64,000 nucleotides of DNA, taken from contig NZ_AXAC01000025.1 of assembly GCF_000472665.1 (NCBI RefSeq), forward strand, positions 1 to 64,000. The letters are read 5' to 3'. The notes under the pieces are model-generated. The model had not been told where the DNA came from, searched no databases, and saw only the letters and a list, made by a program, of their open reading frames with translations. Made by a program: the position numbers and the translations under genes. The DNA comes from Acetobacterium malicum subsp. dehalogenans DSM 11527. GTDB lineage: Bacteria; Bacillota; Clostridia; Eubacteriales; Eubacteriaceae. Each line of letters begins with the position of its first letter. Within the stretch, counting starts at the first letter, position 1. Below, piece after piece: positions 24,242 to 31,902 of the stretch.

Positions 24242-25149
24242 TATTTGATGGTCTCTTTTTCGATCATCAAATGCTTATTGACGCTCTCTTCTTTTGGGGT
24301 GTTTTTAATCCGCCCAATGGCAATACATCCAAAAACAATCATCACTCCGCCGATGATCGTATAAATACTGGGAATCTCTTTCCAAAATGCAAATCCCCAA
24401 AAAGCATTGAAAACAATACCGATATAACGGACAAACTCGACGGTTACAGCATTTTCACTGGTAAAAGCACGCGTCAGAAAGACCTGCGCCAATAACGATA
24501 CCACTCCAATAATAATTAAGCCACACCATTCGATAATATTTGGCATCACAAAATTACTCCACATCAGTGGTATCGATACTATTGTTGCCGTGATCATAAA
24601 ATAAAAAATTATTTCATAGGCATGATATCGTTGTCCCAGATAACGAATACAAACAGCTGCAATTCCAGAAAACATGGCGGCCAGAATTCCCCAAACGGCA
24701 ACCATTGAGAAGGTTGAATAGGAAAATGGGTTAATTGTAATCATCGCGCCGACAAAAACCACCGGTAAGATTGGATACATTTTGGGTAAAATTTTTTCTT
24801 TGAGAAAAAAATGTGCGAAAACAATCACAAAAACTGGTGACATATTGACCAGGACGATGGCATCGATTAATGGCATATTGGAAATTGCATAAAAATAAGC
24901 AATCATATAAAAAGCACCAGCACAGCCTCTTAACAGCAGCATTGGAATTCCTGATTTTGAAAATTCCACCTGCTCTTTTTTCATAAAAAACAAAATTAAA
25001 ACGGTTCCGATGATGCTTCTGAAAAATACAATTTCATTTGACGGGATTGCAGTACTGACCGCCTTAACCAATACATTCATAACACTAAATGTCAGTGATG
25101 ATAACAAAGCATAGGTGATTCCATTAATGATATTTTTTTGTTTATCCAA
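24241..25149 (-). CDS. EamA/DMT-family transporter, last gene of ABC operon 3
   Basis: The product of about 302 residues has ten membrane helices in two EamA repeats, typical of drug/metabolite exporters. I assign a TTG start at 25149 (MDKQKNIING) because AAAGGA lies 7 bases before it; the longer frame, whose first codon is also TTG (25239), would overlap the preceding ATPase gene by 38 bases. The gene follows the ATPase by about 50 bases with no terminator, so it is probably cotranscribed with methyltransferase 3 and the cluster 3 transporter. In Pseudomonas a protein of this family (CntI) exports the metallophore pseudopaline. The position here allows a similar role, which is inferred. Confidence 0.85.
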   Translation of the reverse strand: MDKQKNIINGITYALLSSLTFSVMNVLVKAVSTAIPSNEIVFFRSIIGTVLILFFMKKEQVEFSKSGIPMLLLRGCAGAFYMIAYFYAISNMPLIDAIVLVNMSPVFVIVFAHFFLKEKILPKMYPILPVVFVGAMITINPFSYSTFSMVAVWGILAAMFSGIAAVCIRYLGQRYHAYEIIFYFMITATIVSIPLMWSNFVMPNIIEWCGLIIIGVVSLLAQVFLTRAFTSENAVTVEFVRYIGIVFNAFWGFAFWKEIPSIYTIIGGVMIVFGCIAIGRIKNTPKEESVNKHLMIEKETIK

Positions 25150-25201
25150 ATCAACATCCTTTCCGATAAATAGGGCTGTCTTACTTCTCGTTGAGACAAC
25201 T

Positions 25202-26179
25202 TTATTTGATCTCGCATTTTTCCAGTCGATGACAGGCAATTAAATGATTATCTTTACACTTCTTTAATTCCGGCATTTTCAGCAAACACTTTTCGCATGC
25301 CATAACACATCTTTTAACAAAAGGACATCCTCCGGAACGGTTCATCGGACTCGGTGGTTCCCCAAATAAAACATTGATTTCTTTTTTGCGGTCACCATGA
25401 ACTGAAAAGACCGAATTCAATAATTCCTGTGTGTAGGGATGGTGGGCGGTATGCCCCAGTTCATCACTTTTCATCACCTCCACAATATTGCCCAGATACA
25501 TCACCACCACCCGATCACAAAAACTCTGAACCAGAGCCAGATCATGACTGATGAATAGATTGGTCATTCCCGTTTCTTGATGAATTTTTGTAAGCAGCTC
25601 AATAATCTGTTTCTGAATCGAAACATCGAGGGCACTGGTCACTTCATCACAAACGATCAAACTGGGATTTAGCGCCATCGCTCTGGCAATAACAACGCGC
25701 TGAAGTTCTCCTCCGCTTAACTGATGGGGAAATTTATCAAGATAGGACTGATCCAATTCCACCGCTTCCAGCATACGTTTTGATTCTTCCCGGGCTGTGT
25801 TTTTATTCATTTTTTTATAATTAATAAAAGGTTCATTGAGAAAAGCCCCTATTTTCATCCGCGGACTAAAGACATTAAAAGGATCTTGAAAAATAATCTG
25901 AAGCTCCTGTCTTAATTCTCTAAGCTGACCGCGCTGTAATTTAGAAATATCTTTCCCCTTAAAATAAATTTTTCCGTCGCTGACCTTTTCAATACAGGTA
26001 ACAAGCTTTCCCAGGGTGCTTTTCCCACAGCCACTTTCACCAACAATTGCCAACCGTTCGCCTTGGTACAAGTTGAGGCTGACTTCATTGACAGCAATCA
26101 GATTTTGATTTTTTTCTAACCGGTACTGCTTTGATACGGATTCCAGTTTTAATATTGTCTTCACTTGTTTATCCAACAC
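25202..26179 (-). CDS. Peptide/nickel-type ABC transporter ATPase (NikE/OppF-like), cluster 3
   Basis: This 325-residue ABC ATPase has Walker A GESGCGKST, signature LSGGELQR and Walker B LIVCDEVTSALD. Unlike the partners in clusters 1 and 2, it has the C-terminal Oligo_HPY extension, which here is rich in cysteine (CPFVKRC, ACEKC, KKC, ACHRLEKC). Four or more Cys in this tail could hold an iron-sulfur cluster or metal, as reported for some Opp/Dpp ATPases. It overlaps the NikD-like gene by 11 bases. Confidence 0.88.
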   Translation of the reverse strand: MLDKQVKTILKLESVSKQYRLEKNQNLIAVNEVSLNLYQGERLAIVGESGCGKSTLGKLVTCIEKVSDGKIYFKGKDISKLQRGQLRELRQELQIIFQDPFNVFSPRMKIGAFLNEPFINYKKMNKNTAREESKRMLEAVELDQSYLDKFPHQLSGGELQRVVIARAMALNPSLIVCDEVTSALDVSIQKQIIELLTKIHQETGMTNLFISHDLALVQSFCDRVVVMYLGNIVEVMKSDELGHTAHHPYTQELLNSVFSVHGDRKKEINVLFGEPPSPMNRSGGCPFVKRCVMACEKCLLKMPELKKCKDNHLIACHRLEKCEIK

Positions 26180-26966
26180 AACCCACCTTTAATTCCGGTA
26201 CTGCTGACAGTAATTGTCTGGTATAGGGATCCTGAGGATGATCTATAATCTGATCACAGGCTCCCCATTCCACCAGCTGTCCGGCTTTCATCACCACTAC
26301 ATAATCTGCCAGATAGGCTGCCACCCCCATATTATGGGTTACCAGCAGGATGGTTGTACCATAATCATTTCGCAACTCGGCCATCTGTCTGACCACCTGT
26401 GCCTGGATGGTGACATCCAGGGCACTGGTTGGTTCATCCGCCAACAGCAGCTGGGGATTCATTGTCATTCCCATGGCTATGGCCACCCGCTGACACATGC
26501 CACCCGACAGCATGAACGGGTAAGCATTCATTACCCGTTCGGCATCACAGAGACAAAGCTGTTTAAGCATTTCGATGGCTTTTTCTCTGGCTGCTATTTT
26601 GGAAATTTTCAGATGGCTGCGAATTGTTTCAACAAACTGATAACCAATCTTTTTTTTGCTGTCGAGATAACTGCCTCCATCCTGGAAAATCATCGAAATT
26701 TTGTTGCCGCGGATCTCATGCATTTCTTGATTACTGTAGGTTACCAGGTTTTTTTCCTGAAACCAGATTTCTCCTGATTCAATGGTTCCACCTGATGTCA
26801 TCAATCCGATAATTGACCGGATAAGAGTTGATTTTCCACTGCCGCTTTCCCCAACAATGGCGACAATCGACTGTTGTGGAACATTAAAACTGACATCCTC
26901 CACAGCAGTTTTCTGGTTATGATAACGGATCGTCAGATTCTTTATTTCCAGAAGTTTCTCATTCAA
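26169..26966 (-). CDS. Peptide/nickel-type ABC transporter ATPase (NikD-like), cluster 3
   Basis: This 265-residue ABC ATPase has Walker A GESGSGKST, signature LSGGMCQR and Walker B LLLADEPTSALD, followed by LVTHN. It overlaps the binding-protein gene by 8 bases, so translation is coupled. It resembles the cluster 2 NikD-like protein more than the cluster 1 one, in agreement with the shared B-C-A-D-E gene order of clusters 2 and 3. Confidence 0.88.
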   Translation of the reverse strand: MNEKLLEIKNLTIRYHNQKTAVEDVSFNVPQQSIVAIVGESGSGKSTLIRSIIGLMTSGGTIESGEIWFQEKNLVTYSNQEMHEIRGNKISMIFQDGGSYLDSKKKIGYQFVETIRSHLKISKIAAREKAIEMLKQLCLCDAERVMNAYPFMLSGGMCQRVAIAMGMTMNPQLLLADEPTSALDVTIQAQVVRQMAELRNDYGTTILLVTHNMGVAAYLADYVVVMKAGQLVEWGACDQIIDHPQDPYTRQLLSAVPELKVGCVG

Positions 26967-28491
26967 TGGTAATATCCTTGTTCATCAAATAATAATCAGC
27001 GGGATGTGCTTTAAAATTCTTTACCTTGGTTGAACCAACAATATTAGAAGGCGTGTAACTGACAAACAGGTTAACCGCGTCATCGAGTAAAATCTGTGAA
27101 GCTTCCTGGGCCAATTTCTGACGGTCTTCAATGACGAAAGTACTATTAAGTTTGCTGACCAGGTTATCCATTTTTTCACTGCTGTAATAGCTGTAATTAC
27201 TGGAACCAGCAGTTTTATAAGTCAGTGATAAATAAGCCTGGGGATCTCCGGTGGGTGCGGCATTACTGCCATTATAATACATATCAAAGGTTCCAGCTTT
27301 ACGGATATCCGATAAGTTTTCTGATTGAATCAACTCGACTTCAATCCCGATATTTTTCAGATCGGCCTGAATAGCCTGCGACAGGGTTTCACCTGTTCCA
27401 CCACTGGTATCCAGGTAAAATTGCAGATGAATCTTTTCACCGTTAATTTCCCGAATGCCATCCCCATTGGTATCCACATAACCGGCATCCTGTAGAATCT
27501 TATTGGCTTTAGCCTGATCAAAAGCATAGCTTTTTAATTTATCACTACCAAACGGTAGCGCCGTTGAGAATAATCCTGTGGCCGGAACGGCATGAATCAG
27601 CTCAGCATATTTATCTTTGTCGATCCCATAAGAAATGGCCTGACGAACTTCCAATTTGGACAAGGCTGGTCGCTGCAAATTCATGCAAATGGTTGAGCCC
27701 CGGAGGCCGGTAACTTCCGAAATCTGATATTCTTTTTCATCTTCAAACAAGGCTAAGCTGGTCGCTGGAATGGTTTGCGCAAGATCAATCTCACCAGATT
27801 GGAGAGCCAGTACCCGACTATCAGGATCCTTGATATACTGGTAGCTGACCGTTTCCAGTCCCGGTTTTCCATCCCAGTAATCAGCATTGACAACACATTC
27901 CGCACTGAGTTCGGAAACATATTCGGTTACCGCATATGGGCCGGTTCCCACCGGGGTATTAGCAATGGTTGCTTGATCGACTGAGACATCGATAACTGAA
28001 AAGATCGGCTCCACCAGATTATTAAGAATGGCTCCGCATGGTTCACTGGTAACAATTGTCAGCTCCTGTCCCTCAGCGATCATTTTATCCAGTTTAAAGT
28101 AGGTGGTCGCCCGTTTATTTTTATCGAAGGTGCGCTGGAAACAATTTTTAACCGCTTCTGCTGTAAGCGGATTTCCATTTTGAAATTTAACCCCTTCGCG
28201 AATATGAAACTTCCAGGTCAGATCATCAACCTGTTCCCATTTATCTGCCAGGCAGGCCTCGACTTCAATATTTTCATTTAGTTTTGTTAAAGTTTCCGCA
28301 ATCCCTGTCCGGGTTAATGACCAGCCATTATACTCGTTAGCCGGATCCAGATCTGTACCAAGCCAGTATATTCCCATATTTAAATGCTTTTCAGAACCGG
28401 AATCACTACTCCCTGAAGCACTTGAACAACCACTAAACAGCATCCCCACCAGGGAAACAATCAAACACAACGACAACATTCTTTTTTTCAT
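26959..28491 (-). CDS. Substrate-binding lipoprotein (NikA-like, SBP_bac_5), cluster 3
   Basis: This 510-residue family 5 solute-binding protein has a signal peptide ending in lipobox FSGC, followed by a Ser/Gly-rich linker. Family landmarks are WKFHIREGVKFQNG and ALQSGEIDLAQ. It shares several blocks with the cluster 2 protein (DTNGDGIREINGEK, PTGDPQAYLS, KAHPADYY at the C-terminus). It sits between permease and ATPase genes in an operon headed by a methyltransferase and controlled by cobalamin riboswitch 3, so a cobalt- or nickel-ligand complex is a plausible cargo. Confidence 0.9.
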   Translation of the reverse strand: MKKRMLSLCLIVSLVGMLFSGCSSASGSSDSGSEKHLNMGIYWLGTDLDPANEYNGWSLTRTGIAETLTKLNENIEVEACLADKWEQVDDLTWKFHIREGVKFQNGNPLTAEAVKNCFQRTFDKNKRATTYFKLDKMIAEGQELTIVTSEPCGAILNNLVEPIFSVIDVSVDQATIANTPVGTGPYAVTEYVSELSAECVVNADYWDGKPGLETVSYQYIKDPDSRVLALQSGEIDLAQTIPATSLALFEDEKEYQISEVTGLRGSTICMNLQRPALSKLEVRQAISYGIDKDKYAELIHAVPATGLFSTALPFGSDKLKSYAFDQAKANKILQDAGYVDTNGDGIREINGEKIHLQFYLDTSGGTGETLSQAIQADLKNIGIEVELIQSENLSDIRKAGTFDMYYNGSNAAPTGDPQAYLSLTYKTAGSSNYSYYSSEKMDNLVSKLNSTFVIEDRQKLAQEASQILLDDAVNLFVSYTPSNIVGSTKVKNFKAHPADYYLMNKDITIE

Positions 28492-28503
28492 CAGTTACTC
28501 CTC

Positions 28504-29391
28504 TTAATCATTATCTTTTGGATCTAATATATCTCTCAGGCTGTCGCCCAGTAGATTAAACACAATTACCACAAGCAGTAAAGCCATCCCCGGATAAATC
28601 ATCATCCACGGGGCGGTTTGCATATATTGCCGGCTTTCATTGATCATGTATCCCCATTCCGGGGTCGGTGGCTGGGAGGCCAATCCCAAAAACGAAAGTC
28701 CGGCCAGAGACATCATCATCATGCCAATGTCCAGTGTTGCCATAATCACCAGTGGTGTAATTAAATTCGGTAAAACATATTTGAACATAATCTGAACTTC
28801 TGTTGCTCCACCAAAGCGAGCCTGTTCGATATAATTCTTCTCTCGAATCGAGGAAGCCAGACTCCTGGTCATCCGTGCGTATTTGGTCCACTGAATGAGA
28901 GACAGGGCAATAATCGTATTAACCAGCCCCGGCCCTAATATTCCGGCTACAGCGATTGCAAAAACCATACTGGGGAAGGCCAGAAAAATATCTGTAATCC
29001 GCATAATCACCGTATCAAACCGGCCCCCGATATAGCCTGAGGTTGTTCCCAGCACAATACCAATGCCGGCCACAATCGTTACCATCAGAAATGAAAGCGA
29101 AAATGAGTTGCTGGCACCACAAAGAATTCGCGAAAAAACATCGCGCCCCAAAACATCGGTTCCACAGAGGTATTCACGACTGGGCGGCTTTAAGGTCATA
29201 TCATAGTTTGTCAGTAATGGATCCATTGGTGCCAGAATATTCCCCAGCGCAGCAATGATGACCAGTAAAACCGCCAGTGACAATAAAATCCCAAAGCGTA
29301 ACCGCTTTCCGGTGACCGTTTTTATTTGAAGCGGCGAAGTAAGACGTTTTTCCGCCCGGCTGGCCTTGTACTTTTCAATTATCTGTTCCAT
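28504..29391 (-). CDS. ABC transporter permease (NikC-like), cluster 3
   Basis: This 295-residue permease has the YLCGTDVLGRDVFSR segment and the EAA loop near LSFLGLASQPPTPEWG. Its start overlaps the NikB-like stop (ATGA), and it is followed by the binding-protein gene after 12 bases. About six helices are visible. Confidence 0.9.
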   Translation of the reverse strand: MEQIIEKYKASRAEKRLTSPLQIKTVTGKRLRFGILLSLAVLLVIIAALGNILAPMDPLLTNYDMTLKPPSREYLCGTDVLGRDVFSRILCGASNSFSLSFLMVTIVAGIGIVLGTTSGYIGGRFDTVIMRITDIFLAFPSMVFAIAVAGILGPGLVNTIIALSLIQWTKYARMTRSLASSIREKNYIEQARFGGATEVQIMFKYVLPNLITPLVIMATLDIGMMMMSLAGLSFLGLASQPPTPEWGYMINESRQYMQTAPWMMIYPGMALLLVVIVFNLLGDSLRDILDPKDND

Positions 29392-30329
29392 TATATCCTT
29401 CCCTTCATTCTAATTTGCGGATCGAGTAAATGGTAACAGATATCAACGATCAGATTAACTGTTACAAAAATGATCGCCATCCAAACGACATATCCCTGTA
29501 TTAAGGGATAATCCCGAACTGCGATGGCTTCCACCACCATGCTGCCGATACCATGCCAGGAAAAAATTGTTTCCACTATTGCTGCTCCACCAAGCAAGTG
29601 TCCCACTGACAGACCAATCAGGGTCACCAGGGTCAGCATCGCATTGGGAATTACATGAAAAATAAGAATCTGTTTTTCACTGATCCCTCTGGCCCGGGCA
29701 CCGACCACATATTCCTGGGTTAGTTCCCCTAATACAGCGCCCCGGATATGACGAACATAGGTTGACACCATCGGGATGGTCAGGGTTATGACCGGCAGGA
29801 TCAACCCCTTTAAATTATCGGTGCTGACTACCTTAAACCAGCCCAGTTTTACTGACATCACATAAATCAGAATCAGAGCCAGCCAAAAATTAGGCATTGA
29901 AATACCCATAAATGAAAAGAAACGAATCAGATAATCGACAAATTTATTCTTTTTCACGGCCGCTGTAATTCCCAATGGAAAGGCAATCAGGAACATCACC
30001 ACCATCGATGTCCCAGCCAGCTTTAAGGTTCCCGGCAATTTTTTACTCATCTGATCAAAAACCGAATCGCCAAACTTATAGGAACTTCCAAAATCACCTT
30101 GAAGCACATTTCCTAACCAGCTCAAGTAACGCATCAAAAAAGGTTGATTCAGCCCCATTTCGTCCCGGGTTGCTTCCAATAATTCTTCAGTTGGTGTTGT
30201 TCCCATCGACAGATACTTCATTTCCGCTGCGTCACTGGGTGCCAGCGTGGTTACAAAAAAAGTTAAAAAAGAGACGCCCAGTAAGACAATCACTAATTGC
30301 CCCAGTCTTTTTAAAATATATGTCTTCAC
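29391..30329 (-). CDS. ABC transporter permease (NikB-like), cluster 3
   Basis: This 312-residue permease begins with KRLGQLVIVLLGVSFL, has the MGLNQPFLMRYLSWL periplasmic motif, and GGAAIVETIFSWHGIGSM near the end. Its start lies 17 bases after the methyltransferase 3 stop codon with no terminator between, which ties the methyltransferase to the transporter. Confidence 0.9.
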   Translation of the reverse strand: MKTYILKRLGQLVIVLLGVSFLTFFVTTLAPSDAAEMKYLSMGTTPTEELLEATRDEMGLNQPFLMRYLSWLGNVLQGDFGSSYKFGDSVFDQMSKKLPGTLKLAGTSMVVMFLIAFPLGITAAVKKNKFVDYLIRFFSFMGISMPNFWLALILIYVMSVKLGWFKVVSTDNLKGLILPVITLTIPMVSTYVRHIRGAVLGELTQEYVVGARARGISEKQILIFHVIPNAMLTLVTLIGLSVGHLLGGAAIVETIFSWHGIGSMVVEAIAVRDYPLIQGYVVWMAIIFVTVNLIVDICYHLLDPQIRMKGRI

Positions 30330-30346
30330 TATCCACCTCTTCGATA

Positions 30347-31093
30347 TTATTTTTCAGCAAAGATCATAAATCCCTTAATGACTTCCCTTTCCACATCACT
30401 CCGCCGAATCGTCTCTTTATTCGTAATTTTAATCGCAAAATCTGTGACCCCTAATTCAATCAAGGCATTGCTATCCCACTGGGGTCTGATTTCTTTTGAC
30501 AATGGTAAGTCTCTGGCGATATTATCGATGATGGTCATATCCACTCCGTCAATGACGCCATGCTGGTTTATGGCTTTTTTATTATTATAGGATTGTTGAT
30601 AAAATTGATCACAATAGTGATAATAATGATTACCATCATGATTTAACATTTTTCCCTGGGGTCTTAATACCCGCAGCCATTCCGAATAAGCCTTCATCGG
30701 GTACTCCAGATTCCAGGTTAAATTTCTACTGACCACAAAATCAAAACTTTCATCCTCAAAGGCCAGATTCTGGGCATCCATCTGTAAAAAGTCGATTGAA
30801 ACACCAAAACGCTCGGCATTTTTTTGGGCTTCAACTAACATGTTGTCAGTATAATCAACGGCAGTCACCTGATAACCGGACTGGGCCAGCATGATCGAAA
30901 AAAAACCCGGACCACAGCCAATATCCAACACCCGCTGATAATCAGGTAGTGGTGCAAAGCTAACAATATTTTTTATCCACGTTTCTTTTTCACGGCTTTC
31001 TAGTTCCTCGACATTCCCCCTTGAAAAGCTGGGGGCCCTCATATTCCAATACGATCTGATTTGTTCAAGTTTTTCTGGTTGGTAAATCACCAT
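30347..31093 (-). CDS. Class I SAM-dependent methyltransferase 3, first gene of ABC operon 3
   Basis: This 248-residue enzyme is of the same family as methyltransferases 1 and 2: SAM motif LDIGCGPGFFSI, VTAVDYTDNML, DESFDFVVSRNLTWNLEYP, a His/Tyr-rich GNHYYHYCD stretch and LPLSKEIRPQWD. I start at the ATG at 31093, which has AGGAGG 7 bases upstream; the frame is open to 31210 through leader sequence. It heads the operon NikB-NikC-NikA-NikD-NikE-EamA and lies behind cobalamin riboswitch 3. It could methylate, or transfer the aminocarboxypropyl group of SAM to, a metal ligand that the transporter then takes up. Which reaction it performs cannot be told from sequence. Confidence 0.83.
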   Translation of the reverse strand: MVIYQPEKLEQIRSYWNMRAPSFSRGNVEELESREKETWIKNIVSFAPLPDYQRVLDIGCGPGFFSIMLAQSGYQVTAVDYTDNMLVEAQKNAERFGVSIDFLQMDAQNLAFEDESFDFVVSRNLTWNLEYPMKAYSEWLRVLRPQGKMLNHDGNHYYHYCDQFYQQSYNNKKAINQHGVIDGVDMTIIDNIARDLPLSKEIRPQWDSNALIELGVTDFAIKITNKETIRRSDVEREVIKGFMIFAEK

Positions 31094-31128
31094 AACAATT
31101 CCTCCTGCTAAATTTCTCATTTTTTTAT

Positions 31129-31163
31129 AAAAAAAAAGAGTTTCTTTATTTAAAAAGAAACCC
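31129..31163 (-). terminator. Terminator of cobalamin riboswitch 3
   Basis: On the minus strand GGGTTTCTTT pairs with AAAGAAACTC and is followed by a run of nine T residues, between the B12 box and the start of methyltransferase 3. Confidence 0.85.
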
Positions 31164-31225
31164 TTCCCATTTACAGGTATCATTTTGCATGACTGTTTTT
31201 TCCCCGGCATTCATGCGTGTTAATT

Positions 31226-31372
31226 AAGGCAGGTCTCCTGACTCATAGTTCATCCGCCTTCTTCCCTTCCCAAGCTCTGGCTCAGTGGTTAAAAGAATTT
31301 GTCCCTACATACAGTGGTGGGTCCGTGCTTTTTAAGCTTCCCTATTCTCCAATTTTCGAATTGGCACCTTGA
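31226..31372 (-). ncRNA. Cobalamin riboswitch 3 (controls ABC operon 3)
   Basis: The minus strand has the B12 box AGTCAGGAGACCTGCC (31228-31243) and an upstream core GGGAAGCTTAAAAAGCACGG...CCCACCACTGTATG. A promoter lies at 31401-31429 and a terminator at 31129-31163. Cobalamin should repress the methyltransferase 3-ABC-EamA operon. Confidence 0.93.
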
Positions 31373-31400
31373 TTTAGTTTAATTTATTTAATTTTTTTGA

Positions 31401-31429
31401 AGTTTAGCATACCCTAATAGTAAAGTCAA
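31401..31429 (-). promoter_or_regulatory. Promoter of cobalamin riboswitch 3
   Basis: On the minus strand TTGACT and TAAACT are 17 bases apart, just upstream of the aptamer. Confidence 0.6.
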
Positions 31430-31441
31430 CTTTAATTTATT

Positions 31442-31552
31442 AAAAAACAAACAATAGAAAACGCCATGAAAGCTAATCACACTTAACCTTCATGGCGTTT
31501 TCTATTGATTTCACATCAATATTTGTTATCCTCTTCGTTTTTAGATCCAACC
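31442..31552 (-). ncRNA. Candidate small RNA or orphan leader
   Basis: A promoter at 31559-31588 would start a transcript near 31552 that ends after about 110 nucleotides at a very strong hairpin (19-bp perfect arms, 31452-31507) followed by a T run. There is no sizeable open frame. The stem contains the same GCCATGAAGGTT block as the leader of methyltransferase 2. It may be a small RNA, or the leader of a lost gene; the next element downstream is the promoter of riboswitch 3. Confidence 0.5.
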
Positions 31553-31558
31553 AGATTT

Positions 31559-31588
31559 ATTATACGTTAAATTATTATCAATTGTCAA
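31559..31588 (-). promoter_or_regulatory. Promoter of the candidate small RNA
   Basis: On the minus strand TTGACA and TATAAT, both perfect, are 18 bases apart, immediately downstream of the PTS IIB stop codon. Confidence 0.65.
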
Positions 31589-31590
31589 TT

Positions 31591-31875
31591 TTATTTTTTC
31601 AATATCTCAATCAACTGATCAATGGTACTTTGGAGATTAATTCCCGTTAAAAAAGCACGGCCATTAATCACCGGGATATCAATATCCCCTTCCAGCTGAC
31701 AGGTACACACAATCGCATCCGGATGTAATTCTTGATATTTTTTAAATGCATCAACCGCTTTGGCTTGAACTGTCCGACACTCAATGCCATTTTCCTGAGC
31801 AATCTGTTCAATCTTTTTGGCAACCACTGTTGATGTTGCCAGGGCTGTTCCACACGCAACTAAAACAAGTTTCAT
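31591..31875 (-). CDS. PTS IIB component (galactitol/GatB-like)
   Basis: This 94-residue cytoplasmic phosphocarrier has phospho-accepting Cys8 in VACGTALATSTVV, the loop typical of GatB-type IIB proteins. I start at the ATG at 31875, preceded by GAGGG; the longer frame to 31893 starts with TTG. It lies downstream of rpe and a IIA gene, forming a IIA-rpe-IIB string after gyrA. The membrane component IIC, needed for sugar uptake, is not present in the window. Confidence 0.83.
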   Translation of the reverse strand: MKLVLVACGTALATSTVVAKKIEQIAQENGIECRTVQAKAVDAFKKYQELHPDAIVCTCQLEGDIDIPVINGRAFLTGINLQSTIDQLIEILKK

Positions 31876-31902
31876 CGTTTTTCCCTCTTTCAATTTTAGA
31901 AT

